Positions 1 through 11,800 of a DNA stretch of 64,000 bases are shown piece after piece. Numbering within the stretch: the first letter of the stretch is position 1; the number at the start of each line of letters is the position of its first letter. The position numbers and the translations under genes are program-made. The notes under the pieces are model-generated. The model worked only from the letters and a program-made list of their open reading frames with translations, was not told the DNA's origin and did not search any database. This DNA is from Aphelocoma coerulescens (Eukaryota > Chordata > Aves > Passeriformes > Corvidae), in assembly GCF_041296385.1 (NCBI RefSeq), contig NW_027183523.1:248001-312000 (forward strand). The letters are read 5' to 3'.

Positions 1-1400
1 ACAGACTGGGCATAAACTGGGGATAGACTGGGCATAAACTGGGGATAAACTGGGGACAGACTGGGAACAGACTGGGGAGAAATTGGGGACAGACTGGGGA
101 TAAACTGGGGATAGACTGGGGATAAACTGGGGACAAACTGGGGACAGACTGGGGACGGACTGGGGATAAACTGGGGATAAACTGGGGACAGACTGGGGAG
201 AAACTGGGGACAGACTGGGGATAAACTGGGGACAAACTGGGGACAGACTGGGGATAGACTGGGGATAAACTGGGGATAAACTGGGGACAGACTGGGGACG
301 GACTGGGGATAAAGTGGGGATAAACTGGGGACAAACTGGGGACAGACGGCATAAACTGGGGACAGACTGGGAACAGACTGAGGATAAACTGGGGACAAAC
401 TGGGGACAGACTGGGGAGAAATTGGGGACAGACTGGGGACAGACTGGGGATAAACGGGGGACAGACTGGGGACAAACTGGGGATAAACGGGGGACAGACT
501 GGGACAAACTGGGGACAAACTGGGGATAAACGGGGGACAGACTAGGGATAAACTGGGGACGGACTGGGGATAAACTGGGGATAGACTGGGGACAAACTGG
601 GGATAAACGGGGGACAGACTGGGGATAAACTGGGGATAGACTGGGGACAAACTGGGGATAAAGTGGGGATAAACTGGGGACAGACTGGGGATAAACGGGG
701 GACAGACTGGGGATAAACTGGGGATAAACGGGGGACAGACTGGGGATAAACTGGGGATAGACTGGGGACAAACTGGGGATAAAGTGGGGATAAACTGGGG
801 ACAGACTGGGGACAGACTGGGGACAAACTGGGGACAGACTGAGGGTAAACTGGGGATAAACGGGGGACAGACTGGGGATAAACTGGGGACGGACTGGGGA
901 CAGACTGGGGATAAACGGGGGACAGACTGGGGATAAACTGGGGATAAAGTGGGGATAAACTGGGGACAGACTGGGGACAGACTGGGGACAGACTGGGCAT
1001 AAACTGGGGATAGACTGGGCATAAACTGGGGATAGACTGGGGATGAACTGGGGATAGACTGGGGATAAACTGGGGACAGACTGGGGATAGACTGGGGATG
1101 AACTGGGGATAGACTGGGGACAAACTGGGGATAAAGTGGGGATAAACTGGGGACAGACTGGGGACAGACTGGGGACAAACTGGGGACAGACTGGGCATAA
1201 ACTGGGGATAGACTGGGCATAAACTGGGGATAAACTGGGGACAGACTGGGAACAGACTGGGGAGAAATTGGGGACAGACTGGGGATAAACTGGGGATAGA
1301 CTGGGGATAAACTGGGGACAAACTGGGGACAGACTGGGGACGGACTGGGGATAAACTGGGGACAGACTGGGGAGAGACTGGGGATAAAGTGGGGATGAAC
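1..1400. repeat. 11-bp minisatellite in a DGKA intron
   Basis: Units alternate between GGGGATAAACT and GGGGACAGACT, with scattered one-base variants (GGGGACAAACT, GGGGATAAAGT, GGGGATAAACG). The array runs off the left edge of the window. No exon of DGKA or any other gene is visible in it. The G-run every 11 bases lies on the DGKA sense strand. Confidence 0.95.
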
Positions 1401-1404
1401 TACG

Positions 1405-4400
1405 GCGGGGAGGAGCTGTGGGGTCAATTTGGGGATTTTTGGGGTCAATTTGGGGATTTTTGGGGTCAATTTGGGGACTTTTTGGGGTCAATTTGGGGAT
1501 TTTTGGGGTCCAGGCTACAGCGGGAAGGATTTTGGGGTCAATTTGGGGATTTTTGGGATCCAGGCCACACCAGGGAAGATTTTGGGGTCAATTTGGGGAT
1601 TTTTGGGGTCCAGGCTATGCCAGGGAGGAGCTGTGGGGTCAATTTGGGGACTTTTTGGGGTCAATTTGGGGATTTTTGGGGTCAATTTGGGGACTTTTTG
1701 GGGTCCAGGCTACAGCGGGGAGGATTTTGGGGTCAATTTGGGGATTTTTTGGGGTCAATTTGGGGACTTTTTGGGGTCCAGGCTACAGCGGGGAGGATTT
1801 TGGGGTCAATTTGGGGATTTTTGGGGTCAATTTGGGGATTTTTGGGGTCAATTTGGGGACTTTTTGGGCTCCAGGCTACAGCGGGGAGGATTTTGGGGTC
1901 AATTTGGGGACTTTTTGGGGTCAATTTGGGGACTTTTTGGGGTCAATTTGGGGATTTTTTGGGGTCAATTTGGGGACTTTTTGGGGTCAATTTGGGGGCT
2001 TTTTGGGGTCAATTTGGGGACTTTTGGGGGTCAATTTGGGGATTTTTTGGGGTCAATTTGGGGACTTTTTGGGGTCAATTTGGGGACTTTTGGGGTCAAT
2101 TTGGGGATTTTTGGGGTCAATTTGGGGACTTTTGGGGGTCAATTTGGGGATTTTTTGGGGTCAATTTGGGGACTTTTGGGGTCAATTTGGGGACTTTTTG
2201 GGGTCAATTTGGGGACTTTTTGGGGTCAGTTTGGGGACTTTTTGGGCTCCAGGCCACACCAGGGAGGATTTTGGGGTCAATTTGGGGATTTTTGGGGTCC
2301 AGGCTACAGCGGGGAGGATTTTGGGGTCAATTTGGGGACTTTTTGGGGTCAATTTGGGGACTTTTTGAGGTCAATTTGGGGACTTTTGGGGTCAATTTGG
2401 GGACTTTTTGGGCTCCAGGCTACAGCGGGGAGGATTTTGGGGTCAATTTGGGGATTTTTGGGGTCCAGGCCACACCAGGGAGGATTTTGGGGTCAATTTG
2501 GGGATTTTTGGGGTCCAGGCTACACCGGGGTGGATTTTGGGGTCAATTTGGGGACTTTTTGGGGTCAATTTGGGGATTTTTGGGGTCAATTTGGGGACTT
2601 TTTGGGCTCCAGGCTACAGCGGGGAGGATTTTGGGGTCAATTTGGGGATTTTTTGGGGTCAATTTGGGGACTTTTTGGGGTCAATTTGGGGACTTTTTGG
2701 GTCAATTTGGGGACTTTTTGGGGTCAATTTGGGGACTTTTTGGGGTCAGTTTGGGGACTTTTTGGGCTCCAGGCTACACCAGGGAGGATTTTGGGGTCAA
2801 TTTGGGGACTTTTTGGGGTCAATTTGGGGGCTTTTTGGGGTCAATTTGGGGGCTTTTTGGGGTCAATTTGGGGATTTTTGGGGTCAATTTGGGGACTTTT
2901 TGGGGTCAATTTGGGGACTTTTTGGGGTCAATTTGGGGACTTTTGGGGTCAATTTGGGGACTTTTTGGGCTCCAGGCTACAGCGGGGAGGATTTTGGGGT
3001 CAATTTGGGGATTTTTGGGGTCCAGGCCACACCGGGGAGGATTTTGGGGTCAATTTGGGGATTTTTGGGGTCCAGGCTACAGCGGGGAGGATTTTGGGGT
3101 CAATTTGGGGACTTTTTGGGGTCAATTTGGGGATTTTTGGGGTCAATTTGGGGCTTTTTGGGGTCAATTTGGGGATTTTTGGGGTCCAGGCTACAGCGGG
3201 GAGGATTTTGGGGTCAATTTGGGGACTTTTTGGAGTCAATTTGGGGATTTTTGGGGTCAATTTGGGGATTTTTTGGGGTCAATTTGGGGATTTTTGGGGT
3301 CAATTTGGGGATTTTTGGGCTCCAGGCTACGGCGGGGAGGATTTTGGGGTCAATTTGGGGACTTTTTGGGGTCCAGGCTCCAGCGGGGAGGATTTTGGGG
3401 TCAATTTGGGGGCTTTTTGGGGTCAATTTGGGGGCTTTTTGGGTCAATTTGGGGATTTTTGGGGTCAATTTGGGGACTTTTTGGGGTCAATTTGGGGATT
3501 TTTGGGGTCAATTTGGGGACTTTTGGGGTCAATTTGGGGATTTTTGGGGTCAATTTGGGGACTTTTTGGGGTCAATTTGGGGGCTTTTTGGGGTCAATTT
3601 GGGGACTTTTTGGGGTCAATTTGGGGATTTTTGGGGTCAATTTGGGGACTTTTTGGGCTCCAGGCTACGGCGGGGAGGATTTTGGGGTCAATTTGGGGAC
3701 TTTTTAGGGTCAATTTGGGGATTTTTGCGGTCCAGGCTACGCCGGGGAGGAGCTGTGAGGTCAATTTGGAGACTTTTTGGGGTCAATTTGGGGATTTTTT
3801 GGGGTCAATTTGGGGATTTTTGGGGTCAATTTGGGGATTTTTGGGGTCCAGGCTACAGCGGGGAGGATTTTGGGGTCAATTTGGGGATTTTTGGGGTCAA
3901 TTTGGGGATTTTTGGGGTCCAGGCTACACCGGGGTGGATTTTGGGGTCAATTTGGGGACTTTTTGGGGTCAATTTGGGGATTTTTGGGGTCAATTTGGGG
4001 ACTTTTTGGGCTCCAGGCTACAGCGGGGAGGATTTTGGGGTCAATTTGGGGACTTTTTGGGGTCAATTTGGGGGCTTTTTGGGGTCAATTTGGGGATTTT
4101 TGGGGTCAATTTGGGGATTTTTGGGGTCCAGGCTACACCGGGGTGGATTTTGGGGTCAATTTGGGGATTTTTGGGGTCAATTTGGGGATTTTTGGGCTCC
4201 AGGCTACAGCGGGGAGGATTTTGGGGTCAATTTGGGGATTTTTGGGGTCCAGGCCACACCGGGGAGGATTTTGGGGTCAATTTGAGGACTTTTTGGGGTC
4301 CAGGCTATGCCAGGGAGGAGCTGTGGGGTCAATTTGGGGATTTTTGGGGTCAATTTGGGGATTTTTGGGGTCAATTTGGGGACTTTTTGGGCTCCAGGCT

Positions 4401-5232
4401 ACGGCGGGGAGGATTTTGGGGTCAATTTGGGGATTTTTGCGGTCCAGGCTACGCCGGGGAGGAGCTGTGAGGTCAATTTGGAGACTTTTTGGGGTCAATT
4501 TGGGGATTTTTTGGGGTCAATTTGGGGACTTTTTGGGGTCAATTTGGGGACTTTTTGGGGTCAATTTGGGGATTTTTGGGGTCCAGGCCACACCGGGGAG
4601 GATTTTGGGGTCAATTTGGGGATTTTTGGGGTCAATTTGGGGATTTTTGGGCTCCAGGCTACAGCGGGGAGGATTTTGGGGTCAATTTGGGGACTTTTTG
4701 GGGTCAATTTGGGGGCTTTTTGGGGTCAATTTGGGGACTTTTGGGGTCAATTTGGGGATTTTTGGGGTCAATTTGGGGATTTTTTGGGGTCAATTTGGGG
4801 ATTTTTGGGCTCCAGGCCACACCGGGGAGGATTTTGGGGTCAATTTGGGGATTTTTGGGGTCAATTTGGGGATTTTTGGGCTCCAGGCCACACCAGGGAG
4901 GATTTTGGGGTCAATTTGGGGACTTTTGGGGGTCCAGGCTACGGCAGGGAGGATTTTGGGGTCAATTTGGGGATTTTCGGGGTCCAGGCCACACCAGGGA
5001 GGATTTTGGGGTCAATTTGGGGACTTTTGGGGGTCCAGGCTACACCAGGGAGGATTTTGGGGTCAATTTGGGGACTTTCTGGGGTCAGTTTGGGGACTTT
5101 TTGGGGTCAATTTGGGGGCTTTTTGGGGTCAATTTGGGGACTTTTGGGGTCAATTTGGGGATTTTTGGGGTCAATTTGGGGATTTTTGGGGTCAATTTGG
5201 GGATTTTTGGGGTCAATTTGGGGATTTTTGGG
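1405..5232. repeat. G-rich minisatellite carrying copies of the next DGKA exon edge
   Basis: The core unit is GGGGTCAATTTGGGGA followed by five or six T, about 21-22 bp. It is interrupted dozens of times by a block reading CTCCAGGCTACAGCGGGGAG. That block is a copy of the acceptor AG and first bases of the DGKA exon beginning at 5239. The unit has no stop codon on the + strand, which produces meaningless reading frames of up to about 1000 codons in all three frames. Confidence 0.95.
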
Positions 5233-5238
5233 CTCCAG

Positions 5239-5399
5239 GCTACGGCGGGGAGGAGCTGGGGAAGGTGCTGCGGGCGCTGGAGGGTGGCACCGTGGTCAGC
5301 ATGGACAGGTGGGCGCTGCAGGTGACCCCGCAGGACCCGGCGGCCGCGGGCGACCCGGTGCCCTACGGGATCATCAATAATTATTTCTCGGTCGGGGTG
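5239..5399 (+). CDS. DGKA: DGKA exon a (GYGGEELGK ... INNYFSVGV)
   Basis: The acceptor is CTCCAG with a poor pyrimidine tract, and the donor is GTGAGT. The first two bases finish a Gly codon (phase 1 intron). It encodes the end of the catalytic domain. The acceptor plus the first bases of this exon are the sequence copied many times in the upstream array. Confidence 0.93.
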
Positions 5400-8300
5400 G
5401 TGAGTGTTCAAAGAAAAAATTTAAAAAAAAAAAAAAAATCTCCCCCAAATTCCCTCGGGGAAAAAAATGAGAGATTCTGGGGAAAAAAAATCTGCTCTGG
5501 AAATCCGTGAATTCGGAGAAAAAAATCCGCTGTGAAAATCTGTGAATTCTCAGAAAAATCGGCAAATTCCCCCAAAAAATCTGCCCTGAAAATCCCCAAA
5601 TTCCCAGAAAAATCTGCCCTGAAAATCTGCAAATTCTCTGAAAAATCTGCCGTGAAAATCTGCAAATTCCCCCAAAAAATCCGCCCTGAAAATCTGCAAA
5701 TTCTCTGAAAAATCTGCCCTGAAAATCCGCGAATTCCTCGAATAAATCTGCCCCCAAAAATCCCCAAATTCCCAGAAAAATCTGCCTTGAAAATCTGCAA
5801 ATTCTCTGAAAAATCTGCCCTGAAAATCTGCAAATTCTCTGAAAAAATCCGCCCTGAAAATCCCCAAATTCCCCCAAAAAATCCGCCCTGAAAATCTGCA
5901 AATTCTCTGAAAAAATCTGCCCCCAAAAATCCCCCAATTCCCCGAAAAATCTGCCCTGAAAATCCCCAAATTCCCAGAAAAATCTGCCCCCAAAAATCTG
6001 CAAATTCTCAGAAAAATCTGCCCTGAAAATCTGCGAATTCCTCGAATAAATCTGCCTTGAAAATCTGCAAATTCCCAGAAAAATCTGCCCTGAAAATCTG
6101 CAAATTCCCAGAAACATCCGCCCTGAAAATCTGCAAATTCTCTGAAAAATCCGCCCTGAAAATCCCCAAATTCCCCCAAAAAATCCGCCCTGAAAATCTG
6201 CAAATTCTCTGAAAAAATCTGCCCCCAAAAATCCCCAAATTCCCCGAAAAATCTGCCCTGAAAATCCCCAAATTCCCAGAAAAATCTGCCCCCAAAAATC
6301 TGCAAATTCTCAGAAAAATCTGCCCTGAAAGTCTGCGAATTCCTCGAATAAATCTGCCCCCAAAAATCCCCAAATTCCCAGAAAAATCTGCCCTGAAAAT
6401 CCCCAAATTCTCAGAAAAATCTGCTGTGAAAATCTGCAAATTCCTCGAATAAATCTGCCCCCAAAAATCCCCAAATTCCCAGAAAAATCTGCCATGAAAA
6501 TCCGCAAATTCCCCCAAAAAATCCGCCCTGAAAATCTGCAAATTCTCTGAAAAATCTGCCCTGAAAATCTGCGAATTCCTTGAAAAAATCCGCCCTGATA
6601 ATCCACAAATTCCCAGAAAAATCCATCCTGAAAATGTGCAAATTCTCACAAAAAATCTGCCCTGAAAATCCCCAAATTCCCCCTGAAAAAAATCACAAAT
6701 TCTGAGAAAAAATCTGCTCTGAAAAATCCCCAAATTCCCCCCAAAAAATCCCCAAATTCCCAGAAAAAATCTGCCGTGAAAATCCCCAAAATTCCTTGAA
6801 AAAATCTGCCCTGAAAATCCCCAAATTCCCAGAAAAATCCGCCCTGAAAATCCCCAAATTCCCCAAAAAAATCCACCCCCAAAATCCCCAAATTCCCAGA
6901 AAAAATCCTCCCGAAAATCCCCAAATTCCCCCAAAAATCCCTCAATAAACATCCCCCAATCCCCCAAATCCCCTCCAAAAATCCCCTAAAAATTCCCCAA
7001 AAATCCCCCAAAATCTCCAAAAAATCCCCCTAAAATCCCCCTAAAAATCCCCAAAAAAATCCCCGAAAAATCCCCAAAAATCCAAAAAAATCCCCCAAAA
7101 TCCCCAAAAAAATCCCCGAAAAATCCCCAAAAATCCAAAAAAAAATCCCCCAAAGTCCCCAAAAAATCCCTTATAAAATCCCCAAAAATCAAAAAAATCC
7201 CCCAAAATCCCCCAAAAATCCCTTATAAAATCCCCAAAAATCCCTTATAAAATCCCCCAAAACCCCCAAAAAATCCCTTATAAAATCCCCAAAAATCAAA
7301 AAAAAATCCCCGAAAAATCCCCCAAAAATCTCTGAAAAATCCCCTATAAAATCCCCCAAAAAATCCCCCCAAAATCCCCAAAAAATCCCCTATAAAATCC
7401 CCAAAAATCCCCCAAAAATCCCCCAAATCTCTCCAAAAATTCCTTTAAAAAAAAAAAAAAAACAACAAAAAAAAACCCCAAAAAATCTCCCCAAATTCTG
7501 CTGAAAAATCCCCCCGAAAATTTCCCCTAAAAATAAAATCCCAAAAATCCCCCAGGGACCCCTTGAGTGTCACTGTCCCCGAAGTGTCCCCAATGTCCCC
7601 AATGTGTCCCCAATGTCCCCAACGTGTCCCCGATGTGTCCCCAATGTCCCCAATGTCCCCAATGTCCCCAACGTGTCCCCGATGTGTCCCCAATGTCCCC
7701 AATGTGTCCCCCATGTGTCCCCGATGTCCCCAATGTCCCCGATGTCCCCAATGTGTCCCCAATGTGTCCCCAATGTGTCCCCCATGTGTCCCCAATGTCC
7801 CCAATGTCCCCAACGTGTCCCTGATGTGTCCCCAATGTCCCCAACGTGTCCCCCATGTCCCCAACGTGTCCCCAATGTGTCCCCAATGTGTCCCTAATGT
7901 TCCCAATGTCCCCAACGTGTCCCCCATGTCCCCAACGTGTCCCCAATGTGTCCCCAATGTGTCCCTAATGTTCCCAATGTCCCCAACGTGTCCCCGATGT
8001 GTCCCCAATGTCCCCAATGTCCCCCATGTGTCCCCCATGTGTCCCCCATGTGTCCCCAATGTCCCCAACGTGTCCCTGATGTGTCCCCAATGTCCCCAAC
8101 GTGTCCCCAATGTGTCCCCAATGTCCCCAATGTCCCCAATGTGTCCCTGATGTCCCCAATGTGTCCCCAATGTGTCCCTGATGTCCCCAATGTCCCCAAT
8201 GTCCCCAACGTGTCCCCAATGTGTCCCCAATGTCCCCAACGTGTCCCCAATGTCCCCAATGTCCCCCATGTGTCCCCAATGTTCCCAATGTCCCCAATGT

Positions 8301-8837
8301 GTCCCCAATGTGTCCCCAATGTCCCCAATGTCCCCCATGTGTCCCCAATGTCCCCCATGTGTCCCCGATGTCCCCAATGTCCCCCATGTGTCCCCCATGT
8401 GTCCCTAATGTTCCCAATGTCCCCAATGTCCCCAATGTCCCCAATGTCCCCCATATGTCCCCCATATGTCCCCAATGTGTCCCCAACGTGTCCCCGATGT
8501 CCCCGATGTCCCCGATGTCCCCCCAGGACGCCTCCATCGCCCACCGGTTCCATGTCATGAGGGAGAAGCACCCGGGGAAGTTCAACAGCAGGTGGGGATG
8601 GGAATGGGATGGGATGGGATGGGATGGGATGGGATGGGATGGGGCAGGGATGAATGGGGACAGGGATGGCGATGGGGACGGGGTGGCACTGGCACGGTGG
8701 TGGCCCCATTCCTGTCCCCATGTTGGCCCCATCCCTGTGGTGTCCCTGTCCCCATCCCTGTCCCCATTCCCACTCCATGGTGTTCCCATCCCTGTGGTGT
8801 CCCTGTCCCCCTGTCCCCATCCCCATCCCTGTCCCCA

Positions 8838-8871
<34 letters not shown>

Positions 8872-11800
8872 CGTGTCCCCATCCCTGTCCCCGTGTCCCC
8901 ATCCCTGTCCCCCTGTCCCCGTGTCCCTGTCCCCATCCCTGTCCCCATCCCTGTCCCCGTGTCCCTGTCCCCATCCCTGTCCCCCTGTCCCCATCCCCAT
9001 CCCTGTCCCCATCCCTGTGGTGTCCCCATCCCTGTCCCCATCCCTGTCCCCCTGTCCCCATCCCCATCCCCATCCCTGTCCCCATCCCTGTGGTGTCCCC
9101 ATCCCTGTCCCCATCCCTGTCCCCATCCCTGTCCCCATCCCTGTGGTGTCCCCATCCCTGTCCCCATCCCTGTCCCCATCCCTGTCCCTGTGTCCCCGTC
9201 CCCATCCCTGTCCCCCTGTCCCCATCCCTGTCCCCATCCCTGTCCCCATCCCTGTCCCCGTGTCCCCATCCCTGTCCCCGTGTCCCTGTCCCCATCCCTG
9301 TCCCCATGTCCCTGTCCCCATCCCTGTCCCCGTGTCCCCATGTCCCTGTCCCCATCCCTGTCCCCCTGTCCCCATCCCCGTCCCCATCCCCATCCCCGTC
9401 CCCATCCCCATCCCTGTCCCCATCCCCGGTGTCCCCAGGATGAAGAACAAGCTCTGGTACCTGGAATTCGCCACCTCCGAGTCCCTTTTCGCCACCTGCC
9501 GCAGGCTCGGGGACAACCTCAGCGTGGAGGTGCGGGGGTGTCCCCACCCCCGGGGGGTGTCCCCAACCCCGGGATGTCCCCAACTCCAGGGGTGTCCCCA
9601 ACTCCAGGGGTGTCCCCAACTCACGGGTGTCCCCAGCCCTGGGGGTGTCCCCAACCCCGGGATGTCCCCAACTCCAGGGATGTCCCCAACTCCACGGGTG
9701 TCCCCAACTCACGGGTGTCCCCAGCCCTGGGGGTGTCCCCAACTCCAGGGGTGTCCCCAACTCCAGGGGTGTCCCCAACCCACGGGTGTCCCCAAGCCCT
9801 GGGGGTGTCCCCAACCCTGGGGGTGTCCCCAACTCCAGGGGTGTCCCTAACCCAGGGGTGCGCCCAAGCCCCGGGGGTGTCTCCAACGCCGGGGGTGTCC
9901 CCAAGCCCCGGGGGGTGTCCCCAACCCACAGGTGTCCCCAACCCAAGGATGTCCCCAACCCCAGGGGGGTGTCCCCAACTCCAGGGGTGTCCCCAACCCA
10001 CGGGTGTCCCCAACCCCTGGGGGTGTTCCCAACCCACGGGTGTCCCCAACTCCAGGGGTGTCCCCAACCCACGGGTGTCCCCAAGCCCTGGGGGTGTCCC
10101 CAACCCTGGGGGTGTCCCCAGCCCAGAGGTGTCCCCAACCCAAGGGTGTCCCCAACCCACGGGTGTCCCCAACCCCTGGGGGTGTTCCCAACCCACGGGT
10201 GTCCCCAACCCACGGGTGTCCCCAACCCCTGGGGGTGTTCCCAACCCACGGGTGTCCCCAACTCCAGGGGTGTCCCCAACTCCAGGGATGTCCCCAAGCC
10301 CTGGGGGTGTCCCCAACCCTGGGGGTGTCCCCAACCCACGGGTGTCCCCAACCCTGGGGGTGTCCCCAACCCAAGGGTGTCCCCAAGCCCCGGGGGTGTC
10401 CCCAACCCTGGGGGTGTCCCCAACCCACGGGTGTCCCCAACCCAAGGATGTCCCCAACCCAGGGGTGTCCCCAATTCCAGGGGTGTCCCCACCCCCGGGG
10501 GGTGTCCCCAACCCCGGGATGTCCCCAACCCACGGGTGTCCCCAACCCACTGGTGTCCCCAAGCCCCGGGGGTGTCCCCAACCCACGGGTGTCCCCAACC
10601 CAAGGATGTCCCCAACCCAGGGGTGTCCCCAACCCAGGGGGTGTCCCCAACCCAAGGGTGTCCCCAAGCCCCGGGGGTGTCCCCAACCCTGGGGGTGTCC
10701 CCAGCCCAGAGATGTCCCCAACCCACGGGTGTCCCCAACCCCTGGGGGTGTCCCCAGCCCCGGGGGGTGTCCCCAACCCCAGGAGTGTCCCCAACCCCGG
10801 GATGTCCCCAACCCACGGGTGTCCCCAACCCCGGGGGGGTGTCCCCAACCCTGGGGGTGTCCCCAATTCAGGGGCATCAGCCCCGGGGGTGTCCCCAACC
10901 CAAGGGTGTCCCCAACTCCAGGGATGTCCCCAACTCCAGGGATGTCCCCAACCCCAGGGTGTCCCCAACCCCGGGATGTCCCCACCCCCCAGATGTCCCC
11001 ACCCCCGGGGATGTCCCCAAGCCCTGGGGGTGTCCCCAAGTGCCCTGCTCCCCCCTAGGTGGGCGGGACCCCCCTGGAGCTGCGGGGGTCCCTGGAGGGG
11101 CTGGCGGTGCTGAACATCCCCAGCGCCCACGGGGGCTCCAACCTGTGGGGGGACACGCGGCGGGGACAGGCGGCAGCGCCAGCGACAGTGCCAGGGGAGG
11201 GGGTGGCACCCAGCGTCACCGACCCCGAGAGCCTCAAGAGCTGCGTGCAGGGTGGGTGACAGCGGGGACCGGGATGGGGACACGGGGAGGGGACAGGGAG
11301 GGGGGGACAGGGAGAGGGACACGGGGATGGGGACAAGGAGGGGGACAGGGATGGGGACAGGGACACCACGGGGATGGGGATGGGGACAGGGATTGGGACA
11401 GGGACACCACGGGGATGGGGATGGGGACAGGGGGATGGGGACACGGGGAGGGGACAGGGAGGGGGGGACAGGGATGGGGACAGGGGGATGGGGACACGGG
11501 GAGGGGACAGGGACACCATGGGGACGGGGACACCATGGGGATGGGGATGGGGATGGGGATGGGGACACGGGAATGGGGACAGGGAGAGCACGGGAATGGG
11601 GACAAGGATGGGGACAGGGATGGGGACAGGGACGGGGACACCATGGGGACAGGGATGGGGACAGGGAGGGGAATGGGGACAAGGAGGGGGACAGGGATGG
11701 GGACAGGGACACCACAGGGATGGGGACACGGGGATGGGGACAGGGAGGGGGACAGGGAGAGCACGGGAATGGGGACAAGGATGGGGACAGGGATGGGGAC

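Noticed and set aside
1389..5510. Reading frames of 300-1013 codons in all three + frames
   Set aside because: They consist of the same repeat translated in three phases (GVNLGIFG-type) and arise because the unit lacks stops. Only the segment from 5239 is a real exon.
7190..7400. TATAAAA motifs as promoters
   Set aside because: They recur with every unit of the CCCTTATAAAATCCCC array and have no gene downstream in a suitable position.
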